A DNA stretch of 23,095 nucleotides from Nitrospinaceae bacterium (GCA_029261675.1 JAJDBA010000247.1:1-23095), one strand, 5' to 3'; shown: positions 1-8,223, counted from the stretch's first letter. Program-made: numbers and translations. The notes: generated by a model not told the origin, from the sequence alone.

Positions 1-50
1 GCTTCTATAGACTTGATCTATTTTTTATTTAGACAAAGGATTAATTTTTA

Positions 51-611
51 ATGGACCGTGTAAAAAACTTTCTTAACGCCAGCGCCGATTTAAAAAAAAC
101 GGTAGCAGAGACTCTTTCTCCTCAAATACTGGATGCTGCAAATAAAATCAATGAACGGCTGGAAAAAGGCGGGAAACTGTTACTGATGGGGAATGGAGGT
201 AGCGCCGCAGACGCCCAGCATATTGCTGCTGAATTGATAGGTCGTTTTAAAAAGGAAAGAAGAGCCATCCCTGCACTCGCATTGACAGTGGACACCTCTT
301 CTTTAACCGCACTCGGAAATGACTATGGCTTTGAAACCATATTCGAAAGGCAGATTGAAGCGCTGGCAAATAAAGACGATGCCATAGTCGGTATTAGCAC
401 AAGTGGAAATTCTGAAAATGTAATTCGGGCAATCAGCAAAGCCAATTCTATCGGCGCTTATACCATAGGTCTTTTAGGAAAAGATGGCGGGAAATTAAAA
501 GATCTTGTAAAACTTCCCATTGTCATCCCATCCAATGATACAGCCAGGATTCAGGAAGTGCATATTACTATCGGTCATATCCTTTGTGAAATTATAGAAG
601 AAGACTTATAA
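51..611 (+). CDS. gmhA: Phosphoheptose isomerase (sedoheptulose 7-phosphate isomerase)
   Basis: This cytoplasmic enzyme converts sedoheptulose 7-phosphate to D-glycero-D-manno-heptose 7-phosphate, the first step toward ADP-heptose for the lipopolysaccharide core. The 186-residue protein is a single SIS domain of normal GmhA length. Visible motifs are the sugar-phosphate loop GNGGS (47-51), the second phosphate motif STSGNS (116-121), and residues matching the known GmhA active site: H57, E61, Q168 and H176. The ATG at 51 is preceded by an AAAGGA ribosome site about ten bases upstream. The stop codon abuts the start of hldE, so the two are co-transcribed. Nothing is odd about it. The main alternative, DiaA, shares the fold, but the pairing with hldE favours GmhA. 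Confidence 0.95.
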   Translation: MDRVKNFLNASADLKKTVAETLSPQILDAANKINERLEKGGKLLLMGNGGSAADAQHIAAELIGRFKKERRAIPALALTVDTSSLTALGNDYGFETIFERQIEALANKDDAIVGISTSGNSENVIRAISKANSIGAYTIGLLGKDGGKLKDLVKLPIVIPSNDTARIQEVHITIGHILCEIIEEDL

Positions 612-2099
612 ATGAGAGAACGATTTAAATTTTTCTTTGACCAAAAAAAGCGGCCTAAAGTATTAGTGGTCGGCGACCTTATATTGGATGAATACATCTG
701 GGGTGGGATAAATCGCATTTCCCCCGAAGCGCCAGTCCCTATTCTGGAAACTCGTTCAGAAACACTTGCTCTCGGTGGTGCCGCTAATGTTGCCAACAAT
801 CTGGTTGCCTTAGGATGTGAAGTTCACCTTTGTGGAGCCCTCGGTCAAGATGAAAAAGGCGATAAGCTTTTACAAACCATTCATAACCGTTCCATTCAGA
901 CAGAGGGAATCTTCCGTTTTGTACATCGACCTACCACTTCAAAAATGCGCATCATTGCACACAACCAACAGGTCCTTAGAATAGACAAGGAAGATAACCG
1001 ACCTATTACTGAAGAGACCGAAAAAAAACTCATCCAGTATATTAGCCAAACTCTTCCCGGCATGGATGGTGTCGTTTGCTCTGATTATCAAAAAGGAATC
1101 CTTACTGAAAAAGTCATACACGCAATCATGCATCGGGCAAAGAAAGCTAAAAAGCACGTCATCGTAGATCCCAAAAGCTCCGATTTCTCACTTTATAAAG
1201 ATGCTACCGTCATCACACCGAATTTAAAGGAAGTTTCTCGATCTGTACCTATCAAAATTACGGATAAAGAAAGCCTCAACCGGGCAGCAGAATATCTATT
1301 AAATCTGACACGCGCCAAAGCCATCCTCATTACCCAAGGGAAGGATGGCATGACGCTTTTCCAAAACAAGGAAAAATCTGTTTCTATCCCCACAGAAGCG
1401 AAAGAAGTTTTTGACGTTACTGGTGCAGGCGATACCGTTATCAGTGTGTTTAGTATGGCCGTATTTGTGGGTTTCGATTTCAAAGAAGCCGCGTGGCTTT
1501 CCAATATGGCCGCCAGCATCGTGGTCGGGAAAGTGGGAACCGCAGTCGTCACCTTAGACGAAATAAACGAATTTCTTCACGAGGAAATGCTGCGCACTTC
1601 CCAAACCGTTCTAGAGCTTGAAGAATTAAAGAAAATCGTAAGCCTTGCAAAAAGTACTGAAAAAAAGGTCGTGTTCACAAATGGTTGTTTCGATATCCTT
1701 CACGGAGGCCATATCGAATTTTTGCAGAAGGCAAAGTCTCTGGGAGATATTTTAGTGGTCGGACTCAACACTGACGAGTCCGTTCGAAACTTAAAGGGAG
1801 AAGATCGACCCATAAAAACGGAAAAAGAGCGTGCCAATATTCTTTCTGCATTGAAATTTGTTGATTACATCACGCTATTTAATGAAGCCACTCCAGAAAA
1901 ACTAATTCGCGAAATAAGACCTGACATCCTGGTAAAAGGCGATGACTATAAAATCGATGAGGTTGTCGGGCGCGAAATAGTGGAGGGTTATGGAGCTCAC
2001 GTAGAACTCATCCCAATATTAAAAGGTCATTCGACAACCATGACCTTGGAAAAAATCCTCGCCAAGCATCAATCCTCTAAGGACAGCAACGGAAATTAG
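612..2099 (+). CDS. hldE: Bifunctional heptose 7-phosphate kinase / heptose 1-phosphate adenylyltransferase
   Basis: HldE phosphorylates D-glycero-D-manno-heptose 7-phosphate at C1 and, after the GmhB phosphatase step, adds AMP to give ADP-D-glycero-D-manno-heptose. The 495-residue protein has both halves. Residues about 15-325 form a PfkB/ribokinase-type kinase with the anion-hole motif GAGDT at 271-275. Residues about 350-485 form a cytidylyltransferase-like domain with FTNGCFDILHGGH, whose HxGH nucleotide-binding motif is H364-H367. The length matches the fused family. The ATG follows the gmhA stop directly with only a weak purine-rich site, so translational coupling to gmhA is likely. gmhB is not in this window. 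The gene converges on hldD with 40 bases between the two stops. Confidence 0.96.
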   Translation: MRERFKFFFDQKKRPKVLVVGDLILDEYIWGGINRISPEAPVPILETRSETLALGGAANVANNLVALGCEVHLCGALGQDEKGDKLLQTIHNRSIQTEGIFRFVHRPTTSKMRIIAHNQQVLRIDKEDNRPITEETEKKLIQYISQTLPGMDGVVCSDYQKGILTEKVIHAIMHRAKKAKKHVIVDPKSSDFSLYKDATVITPNLKEVSRSVPIKITDKESLNRAAEYLLNLTRAKAILITQGKDGMTLFQNKEKSVSIPTEAKEVFDVTGAGDTVISVFSMAVFVGFDFKEAAWLSNMAASIVVGKVGTAVVTLDEINEFLHEEMLRTSQTVLELEELKKIVSLAKSTEKKVVFTNGCFDILHGGHIEFLQKAKSLGDILVVGLNTDESVRNLKGEDRPIKTEKERANILSALKFVDYITLFNEATPEKLIREIRPDILVKGDDYKIDEVVGREIVEGYGAHVELIPILKGHSTTMTLEKILAKHQSSKDSNGN

Positions 2100-2139
2100 A
2101 AGACTTGCGCTGAATAATTTTCAGGGGGTTTGTCTCGAT

Positions 2140-3120
2140 TTATACAGCGCTCGACCCTAAATGCCTTCCAGGAATAAGGTATTGAGTTACATAATCACCA
2201 ATACCCTCTTCCAAAGACATAACAGATTGAGAGTATCCGGCATTGCGAATTTTTTCTGTATCTGAGCAAGTGTGATATTGATACTGGTTTCTGATCTCAG
2301 AGGGCATATCAATATATTCAATGTTGAGTTGTTTGTTCATCGACACAAAAATCGCCTTTGCAAGATCGTTCCAGTTTCTTGCCTTTCCCGATCCTACGTT
2401 AAAGATTCCTCCTATATCTTGGCGCTCCAAAAAAAACAAGGTCATAGCCACAGCATCTTTTATGTATAAAAAATCTCTTTCCTGCCCTCCATCAGAATAT
2501 TCAGGCTTATAAGACTTGAACAAACACAGCTTGTCTGTATCACGTAGTTGAAGAAATCCTTTTCGCACCATGCTTTGCATGTCCTGCTTGTGGTATTCAT
2601 TGGGGCCGTATACGTTAAAATATTTCAATCCGACCAAGTTTTTCAAAGCGCCTTGTGCTTGCGCCCATAAATCAAACTTTTGTTTACTGTCTCCATACAG
2701 GTTGAGCGGCTTTAAAGTTTCCAACCTGGATTCATCATCGGAGTAGCCGTTTTCACCTGCACCATAGGTAGCAGCGCTTGAGGCATAAATAAATCGGATT
2801 CCCTTTTCCAGACAGAAGCTAGCCATATGCCGCGTATATTCAAAATTATTTTTTGTCAAAAATGATTCGTCCGTTTCAGTTGTTGAAGAACAGGCGCCCA
2901 TATGAAGTATCGCATCACACCGGGCAAGTTTTTTCTCCAACACATCTTTCAGAAAATCATCTATCCCGATCAAGCGATCAAAATTGAGAAGATTTAAGTT
3001 TTCCTGTTTCTCAGGATGATCAACCTGATCGACAACCCAGATATCTTTTATGCCTTTTTTATTTAATCCATAAATCAAGGCGCTTCCTATAAAACCCGCC
3101 CCTCCTGTTACAACAATCAT
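2140..3120 (-). CDS. hldD: ADP-L-glycero-D-manno-heptose 6-epimerase
   Basis: HldD epimerises ADP-D-glycero-D-manno-heptose to the L,D form used by heptosyltransferases of the lipopolysaccharide inner core. The 326-residue protein is an extended short-chain dehydrogenase. It has the Rossmann motif TGGAGFIGS (5-13), a catalytic Ser near 114-115, and the Y142-x3-K146 pair. The family-typical stretch KYFNVYGPNEYHKQ is also present. The start has a GGAG site about ten bases upstream. It is the last gene of a minus-strand series after the M48 protease, 76 bases away, and converges with hldE. The three heptose genes therefore sit together but in two opposing transcripts. Confidence 0.95.
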   Translation of the reverse strand: MIVVTGGAGFIGSALIYGLNKKGIKDIWVVDQVDHPEKQENLNLLNFDRLIGIDDFLKDVLEKKLARCDAILHMGACSSTTETDESFLTKNNFEYTRHMASFCLEKGIRFIYASSAATYGAGENGYSDDESRLETLKPLNLYGDSKQKFDLWAQAQGALKNLVGLKYFNVYGPNEYHKQDMQSMVRKGFLQLRDTDKLCLFKSYKPEYSDGGQERDFLYIKDAVAMTLFFLERQDIGGIFNVGSGKARNWNDLAKAIFVSMNKQLNIEYIDMPSEIRNQYQYHTCSDTEKIRNAGYSQSVMSLEEGIGDYVTQYLIPGRHLGSSAV

Positions 3121-3144
3121 TTATTATTTGCTCCAGAGTTTCTC

Positions 3145-3185
3145 TTCAGGCTTTATAAATTTTACTCTGCCTGAAAATATTTTCA
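3145..3185 (-). other. Overlapping inverted repeats between the M48 protease gene and hldD
   Basis: The 76-base gap holds a 7-bp inverted repeat (TTCAGGC at 3145-3151 and GCCTGAA at 3169-3175). It partly overlaps a perfect 14-bp palindrome, TGAAAATATTTTCA, at 3172-3185. Neither is followed by a T run on the minus strand, so they do not look like a classical terminator. They may be an operator, an mRNA processing or stability hairpin, or chance in AT-rich DNA. Confidence 0.3.
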
Positions 3186-3196
3186 TTTGGGTTAAA

Positions 3197-4336
3197 TTAA
3201 TCTCGAGGTTTGATTTCATTCCAGTTGGAATTGGGATAAAGAGGTATCCAATATTTTTCTGAATTTTTGTTAATTTGGTTCTCCAAGTTTTCCAAACGAC
3301 TTTTAGCCGATGGATGCGTAGACAAATATGAGAATACCTCTTCCATGCCTTTAGAACTAGAGCTGTTTTTCTTATTTTCCTCTAATTTTAATTCTTCTTT
3401 CAGTAACTTTTTAAAAATACTCAACATTCCTTGCGGGTTGATTTTCGCATCCAACATTAACTCTACCCCTTTTATATCTGCTTCCGTTTCCATTTTACGG
3501 CTAAACCCTAGGGTATTGAGTTGCCCGGCAATGCTAACCGCGCTCTCCATAACAGTATTAGCATCTCCCAGAACCAGAGTCAGCAACATCCCAGATGCCA
3601 GGTTTCGCAATATTCCCCGGGTAGAGTGCTTCAAAAATATATGCTGCGCTTCATGAGCTAATACACCAGCAAGTTCTTCAGGAGAGTCGGCTATCTTAAG
3701 TAATCCTTCAAAGACAATAATATTCCCACCCGGCAAAGCTAATGCATTGATTTTTTCAGTCGGTAAAATAAAAATTTTAAGATTATAAGGAGTCTTTTCC
3801 ACCTTAGATTGTTTTAAAAGGCGGAGTATATTTGTGAGCAACGCTATTACTTTTGGATCAGGATTTCTTTCTACCGGGAAGGCAGACAAAACCGCGTCTC
3901 CTAATGTTTCCTCCCATTCTACCGGAATTTTATCTACTACCTGATCTACAAAATAATGGGGAACAATTTTATATGCTGCATAAAAAAATAAGAGGAGAAT
4001 TAAAATTCCCGCTGAAAATATTTTCCAATTGAAAGAGTTTTTTGTCGCTGTGCGGGAAAAATCATCCGGGGCTATTCTTCGGCAGTTTTCATAAAAATCA
4101 GGGTCTTCCACAACCAGAGTTTCCAGTCTCTCTTCTGGGGTATTGAGCCGGTGTTCAATATGGAAAGGAATCGTTTCTGCAGTCCATCGAATGTCCGAAT
4201 AAGGCCAACTCACCGTAGAACCGCCTGGAATTGTGAGGACAATATGATATGGAGTTAATTCGATGCGAACGGGTTGCTTTTGCGCACTTTTTCCATCGAA
4301 CAGGGAGCCGCTAAACTGCAATTTTGGGTTAACCAT
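3197..4336 (-). CDS. Membrane-anchored M48 family zinc metalloprotease
   Basis: This is an M48-type peptidase related to the BepA/Oma1/HtpX groups. Numbering is from the ATG at 4336. An N-terminal beta-rich region (about 4-60) precedes one hydrophobic segment (about 106-126). The protease domain carries HEAQH, with H228 and H232 as zinc ligands and E229 as catalytic base, and a third ligand E285 in ETEAD. The family stretch NALALPGG is present. A longer reading frame begins at 4357, adding seven residues. I prefer 4336 because an AGGAG site lies five bases before it, while the nearest site for 4357 is about 14 bases away. The neighbour upstream is a DUF898 membrane protein. Its substrate is unknown; a membrane-protein quality-control role is inferred from the family. 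Confidence 0.88.
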   Translation of the reverse strand: MVNPKLQFSGSLFDGKSAQKQPVRIELTPYHIVLTIPGGSTVSWPYSDIRWTAETIPFHIEHRLNTPEERLETLVVEDPDFYENCRRIAPDDFSRTATKNSFNWKIFSAGILILLLFFYAAYKIVPHYFVDQVVDKIPVEWEETLGDAVLSAFPVERNPDPKVIALLTNILRLLKQSKVEKTPYNLKIFILPTEKINALALPGGNIIVFEGLLKIADSPEELAGVLAHEAQHIFLKHSTRGILRNLASGMLLTLVLGDANTVMESAVSIAGQLNTLGFSRKMETEADIKGVELMLDAKINPQGMLSIFKKLLKEELKLEENKKNSSSSKGMEEVFSYLSTHPSAKSRLENLENQINKNSEKYWIPLYPNSNWNEIKPRD

Positions 4337-4437
4337 TCCCGCTCCTGACGAGAGCATTGAGTAAGCCGAGATCCTTCAATGCCTTCAGCTTCTTGAAGGG
4401 ACGGTCGGAATTTTTTCAGAAACCTGCTGAGGGAAGT

Positions 4438-5676
4438 TTAACCGATGTCAATGGGCACATCCATAATATCCATACTCTCTTCGCCAAAAGCCCCACTTTC
4501 TTGCATTTCCTGGACAACTCGATTGAGCTCAATATTTCCTGAAAAAGTTAAATGATCAGCAATAAATTTACGGTTGCGAACCACAACCCAAGGACCACCC
4601 AAGCCGAGAGTAAAAATAAGTATGAAAAAATTAGCCACTTTTAAATTAAAATAATCTCGTCCCTTAATAGGAAAATGAAAAGTGCCGCCCCCAATATGAG
4701 TGTGGGACCATATGTAGCGACTTAAATCGGCACTGAACCAGAAAAGATAAAATCCCAGTGTTAAAGGAGTAAGGAATAGGGCAGCGATAAATTTTTTCAG
4801 AAAGTCTTTTCCTTTTCCAGAAAAACGCATCTGCACATCGCCGAACCAGGAATTTTGCCGCCAGAATTTTTCTTGTTCCATCTTGAAATAAGGCCAATAA
4901 AGACCCAACGTAAGCGGAACGGCAAGGTAACCTTTAAAATAAACGGTCAAAGCTTGTCTCCCCTGACCACGGAAGGAGAATCGTATTCCCCTCCACGCTG
5001 TTCTGGAAAGACGATATCTCCATGCTCCCACCATTAGAAATGGAAGCACAAACATAAAGATCAGTGTAAATATATTTCCAACCAGTTCGCTTGCTTCCTG
5101 GCCATACTCAAGAAAGGCATAGACACTCACCGCAACAAAAAAAATAAAAAATAACCCAAAACGAACGGCACCTCGCAAGAGCTCCTTTGCTGTTCCATGA
5201 TAAGAAAAGCGATCACCGGCAAAAAGCGTTTGCCCCCAAAGATATTGGCGCACTCGGGTCTTTGCCCAGAATCGATAAAATCCTAGAGTAAAAATGGTTT
5301 TAATGAGATTGGTGAAAGTAATGCCGAACAAAGTGCGGCCATCGCCCTTAAACTCCATGCGATAAGAGGATTCAGCTTCGAAGGGTGTCGCGGGTACTGC
5401 AGGTTCAGCGTCATCGGTGGATACTGGCAAAGGTTCAACTTTACCTTCTACCGGTGTGATGTCTACAGAGAACCCAATCTCTTGTAAAAATTTTGCAGCC
5501 TGGGTTGCCTGTTGGTCAGAAATGGTGTTTTCGAATCGCCAGGGAAGTCCTTCGCATAGACCTTCTACTGTAGCCAGGCCTTTTTCTTTATTCAATCGGA
5601 ATATTCTTGATAGCTTCTCGGCGGCTTCTTTCTTACTTTCCCCGGACCAAGTGCTTAAAGTAATCTGGTAACTCAT
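4438..5676 (-). CDS. DUF898 (YjgN-like) multi-pass membrane protein with L7/L12-like N-terminal domain
   Basis: This 412-residue integral membrane protein belongs to the DUF898/YjgN family, whose function is not established. Residues about 1-78 form a soluble domain whose pattern resembles the ribosomal protein L7/L12 C-terminal fold: an alternating strand, an EAAEKLSRIF helix, EGLPW, and a final helix plus VDI strand. A Pro/Ala-rich linker follows (80-100). The membrane part has about six hydrophobic segments, near 117-137, 170-190, 200-220, 244-264, 294-314 and 345-365. A unit of LGFY/LGLY, aromatics, a basic residue and FxxG recurs four times, from about 131, 256, 306 and 356. The start has an AAGGAGG site 11 bases upstream. 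The M48 protease follows after about 100 bases, a pairing I recall from other proteobacterial genomes. Confidence 0.88.
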   Translation of the reverse strand: MSYQITLSTWSGESKKEAAEKLSRIFRLNKEKGLATVEGLCEGLPWRFENTISDQQATQAAKFLQEIGFSVDITPVEGKVEPLPVSTDDAEPAVPATPFEAESSYRMEFKGDGRTLFGITFTNLIKTIFTLGFYRFWAKTRVRQYLWGQTLFAGDRFSYHGTAKELLRGAVRFGLFFIFFVAVSVYAFLEYGQEASELVGNIFTLIFMFVLPFLMVGAWRYRLSRTAWRGIRFSFRGQGRQALTVYFKGYLAVPLTLGLYWPYFKMEQEKFWRQNSWFGDVQMRFSGKGKDFLKKFIAALFLTPLTLGFYLFWFSADLSRYIWSHTHIGGGTFHFPIKGRDYFNLKVANFFILIFTLGLGGPWVVVRNRKFIADHLTFSGNIELNRVVQEMQESGAFGEESMDIMDVPIDIG

Positions 5677-5761
5677 CTTCGGGCCATCCTCCTTAACCGC
5701 CCTAACATTATTTTAGATCTAATAACCTCTGGGGAACTCGAAACTGTACAAGAAGTGTTAT

Positions 5762-6646
5762 TTATTTGAAATCGTATGCCACATTCTGTTCTGTCCAACC
5801 TAGAAAACCATCCTTAGCAGGATCACCCGTAAAATCGGTTGCTCCCTTTGCCCAGGTTTCCGGTTTATCCCAGTTATCCCCATTATGGTACAAATACATT
5901 TTTGATTTAACATCATCAGGCAAAGTATTCAACTCTTGATAAGAAGCGTGTACACCGCCAAAAAATAATTGCGTATCATGAAACATGACTTCAGCCATTT
6001 TACTGAATCGAATTGGGTAATCCGCATCGAACATGGTGTCCCCAGAAATCCAAGCACGTCGATTTATGAAAACACCGGAGCACCATTGCGATTCATCAAC
6101 GCTGATAGCTGTGTCTGGAAAATGCCGAGTCCTCATTATAACCAACTCAATAGGCCCATGTTTATAGGACCAAAATTTTCTTCCATCGATCTCAATATTT
6201 TGTGGACGTAATATGTTGAAAAAATCATTCAATTGAAGGGGACGGCCCTGATTAGCCTCACAGGATTCGCAACCTCCCGCCAGACTTTTACTCCAGAGCA
6301 AATCCTGATAATCACGCAGAATGATCATATCGGGTTTTTCCGCATTTGGGGTATAGCGATTCATCAATGCGACTTCTTCTAATCCGCCAATATGGTCTGC
6401 ATGACTATGTGTGGGGTGGTAACAGCGCACTTTCAAAACACTCAGTCCCACATCATTCAACGCCAAAGGCCCTTGCGTACCGCAATCAATCAAAACATGG
6501 TGATCACCCTGAATGACAAGCATATTGGACTGCCGCCGACGCTTTGCAAAAGCAGAACCCGTACCTATAAAAACAATACGAAGATGACCATCAGTGGTCA
6601 GGGGTAGAGACGAGCCATTTTTACAAATTTCGTTCACCTCATACAT
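5762..6646 (-). CDS. Metallo-beta-lactamase-fold hydrolase
   Basis: This 294-residue cytoplasmic protein is a predicted metal-dependent hydrolase, broadly like the RNase Z or phosphodiesterase branches. It begins with the strand-turn FIGTGSAF (26-33) and carries THSHADHIGG (79-88), giving ligands H80, H82, D84 and H85. Further candidate ligands are H175, D203 (SGDTMFD) and H254. A CxxC pair at C126/C129 lies in an insertion after the first helical region and is not a standard ligand set. The start has an AAGGAG site seven bases upstream. It is first in a minus-strand series, with DUF898 starting 85 bases beyond its stop. The specific substrate cannot be told from sequence, and true RNase Z identity is not supported. 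Confidence 0.85.
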   Translation of the reverse strand: MYEVNEICKNGSSLPLTTDGHLRIVFIGTGSAFAKRRRQSNMLVIQGDHHVLIDCGTQGPLALNDVGLSVLKVRCYHPTHSHADHIGGLEEVALMNRYTPNAEKPDMIILRDYQDLLWSKSLAGGCESCEANQGRPLQLNDFFNILRPQNIEIDGRKFWSYKHGPIELVIMRTRHFPDTAISVDESQWCSGVFINRRAWISGDTMFDADYPIRFSKMAEVMFHDTQLFFGGVHASYQELNTLPDDVKSKMYLYHNGDNWDKPETWAKGATDFTGDPAKDGFLGWTEQNVAYDFK

Positions 6647-6809
6647 GCATAATCTCCTTAATTTCTCCCCGAAACCAATGGATAAAAAATCTCAAAACAT
6701 TCCACTCACTCAGCGATAATAAATACTTTTGAACAACGTATCATAAAAGTGATAATTCGTCCATAACAGTTTGATTTTTAGGGCAAAATCTAATTTTCCA
6801 CACAAAAAA

Positions 6810-6827
6810 ATATCGTCAATACGATAT
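6810..6827. promoter_or_regulatory. Candidate operator: 7-bp perfect inverted repeat with 4-base spacer
   Basis: ATATCGT at 6810-6816 and ACGATAT at 6821-6827 flank CAAT. The symmetry, 18-bp size and position in a divergent intergenic region suit a dimeric helix-turn-helix repressor or activator. It is not a match to the FNR, CRP or LexA consensus as I know them. No regulator gene lies nearby, so the binding protein is unknown. Confidence 0.4.
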
Positions 6828-6951
6828 ATGTTTTAGTCCGCTTTTTCCTTCTTCTTCAGGAAAAAAATTTTGCTTGTCTTTGATGAACATAAGAGTTGGT
6901 TTATATTTTCCGCCCTATCTATTAATTCATCAAAGCAACTTTGCAATTGGA

Positions 6952-6981
6952 TTGGGGAATTTAGAAAAATTAAGTTATAAT
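6952..6981 (+). promoter_or_regulatory. Candidate sigma-70-type promoter for the apgM-like/lysC/cimA operon
   Basis: A perfect -10 hexamer TATAAT lies at 6976-6981, with a weak -35 TTGGGG at 6952-6957 and an 18-base spacer. Transcription would begin near 6988, giving a leader of about 36 bases before the ATG at 7024. No good Shine-Dalgarno site is seen in that leader. Confidence 0.45.
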
Positions 6982-7023
6982 TCTTAGTCCCCGGCTTACC
7001 GGACCCATAAATTCCCTAATGAA

Positions 7024-8223
7024 ATGAAATATTTAGTCGTAATTGTGGCAGGCTTGACAGACAAGCCTTTCGCTGAAAAAGATAATAAAACTCCTTTGCA
7101 ACTTGCAGAGACCCCCAACTTGGATGCCTTGGTACAAAAAGGCCAATGTGGGCCAGTGCAAACCCTGCCAGATAGCCTTCATCCTGGAAACGAAGTTTCC
7201 TGCCTGGGACTTTCTGGCGACGAACCAGAAAAGTATAAAAGCGGTCATGCCGCTCTCGATGCCATTGGGCTTGGAGTAAAACCTGAAGCAGATGAAACCG
7301 TTTTATGCTGCGATCTAATAACCCTTCAAGCCACGCATGACGATATGGTGATGAAGGATTATACAGGCGGGAACTTATCCGCTGAAGACTCAGAGTTATT
7401 AATAAACGCTTTAAACGAACAGGTGACGGATGCCACGTTCCATCATGGAAAGGGATTTCATAATCTCGTAGTAGTAAAAAATCCGCCGATACAAGAAAGG
7501 TTGACTCCGCCCAACGAACTAATTGGTGAGGGAATAAGAAAGTTTATGCCCGAAGGTAAAGACGTGCGCGATCTTGTTTTCGTGATGAATCAAGCGCAAA
7601 TAGTTTTGCACAACCTTCCTTACAACCAAAAACGCACTCAGGAGCAAAAAGACCCTGTTAACAGCATCTGGCTTTGGGGAAACGGCGAGGCACCATCTCT
7701 ACCGACATTCCATGAGCGATTTGAAAAATCAGCAGCAGTCATCACCGCATCGTCGATGGTTAAAGGCATTGCCAAGTCTTCAGGAATAGAAGTTTTAGAC
7801 GTAGAAGGAGCAACCGGTTTTTACAACACCAATTATTCTGGGAAAGTGAAAACCACTCTGGCAGAACTCGAAAAGAAAGATGTGGTCTATCTGCATATTG
7901 GAGCTGGAGAAGAAGTTTCCCTCAAAGGTAGTATTGACGATAAAATTCTTGCGATTGAAGATTTTGATTCAGAAGTGGTCAAACCCATTGCTCAAGCCCT
8001 TGAAACACAGGAAGAAACAAAACTACTTATTGTTGTGAATCATATAAGTTCCGCATCGTTGATGAAGTATGACCGAGGCCCTGTGCCCTATCTGGTTTAC
8101 TCCTCAAAAACTAAAGATAAAACCGGCGACTTAAAAAAGTATGACGAACAAATTTTAGAATCGGGGAAAAAATTTAACACCGCCCCCGAATTGATCGAAG
8201 CATTTTTAAATAACGAATTATGA
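7024..8223 (+). CDS. ApgM-like (archaeal-type cofactor-independent phosphoglycerate mutase family) protein lacking catalytic residues
   Basis: The 399-residue protein aligns from memory over its full length with the archaeal-type 2,3-bisphosphoglycerate-independent phosphoglycerate mutase family (alkaline phosphatase superfamily). Shared stretches include NKTPLQLAETPNLDAL (21-36), the VEGATG region (260-265), AIEDFD (310-315) and GPVPYLVY (352-359). Key sites are altered. The usual LDG/GDG metal Asp is A9, the nucleophilic Ser of GSDxA is N56 (PGNEVSC), and the DExxH ligands read E296 and L300. The ADH pair reads N339-H340, and the last ligand His is Y349. Mutase activity therefore looks unlikely. 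It is the first gene of an operon and overlaps lysC by four bases. ApgM-like proteins beside aspartate-pathway genes have been proposed as alternative homoserine kinases, but this copy may be a non-catalytic relative. Family call strong, function uncertain. Confidence 0.85.
   Translation: MKYLVVIVAGLTDKPFAEKDNKTPLQLAETPNLDALVQKGQCGPVQTLPDSLHPGNEVSCLGLSGDEPEKYKSGHAALDAIGLGVKPEADETVLCCDLITLQATHDDMVMKDYTGGNLSAEDSELLINALNEQVTDATFHHGKGFHNLVVVKNPPIQERLTPPNELIGEGIRKFMPEGKDVRDLVFVMNQAQIVLHNLPYNQKRTQEQKDPVNSIWLWGNGEAPSLPTFHERFEKSAAVITASSMVKGIAKSSGIEVLDVEGATGFYNTNYSGKVKTTLAELEKKDVVYLHIGAGEEVSLKGSIDDKILAIEDFDSEVVKPIAQALETQEETKLLIVVNHISSASLMKYDRGPVPYLVYSSKTKDKTGDLKKYDEQILESGKKFNTAPELIEAFLNNEL

Larger units (their letters stand above)
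6647..7023. other. Divergent intergenic region between the MBL-fold gene and the apgM-like gene
   Basis: These 377 AT-rich bases hold no convincing gene and should contain promoters for both flanking operons. Visible structures are an inverted repeat at 6810-6827, a TATCA-N6-TGATA dyad at 6739-6754, and an 8-bp A/T-rich inverted repeat (TTTTTCCT at 6842-6849 with AGGAAAAA at 6858-6865). A plus-strand -10 hexamer lies at 6976-6981. No RNA gene is recognised. Confidence 0.6.

Noticed and set aside
1193..1552. 119-codon antisense frame inside hldE
   Set aside because: It mirrors the conserved PfkB coding strand and shows no independent coding signal.
2107..2150. GCGCTG/CAGCGC inverted repeat between the convergent hldE and hldD ends as a bidirectional terminator
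   Set aside because: The loop is 32 bases and there is no T run on either side. The arm at 2145-2150 also lies inside hldD.
7024..8223. Functional cofactor-independent phosphoglycerate mutase (apgM)
   Set aside because: The nucleophile and most metal ligands are substituted. Only the family relationship is supported.
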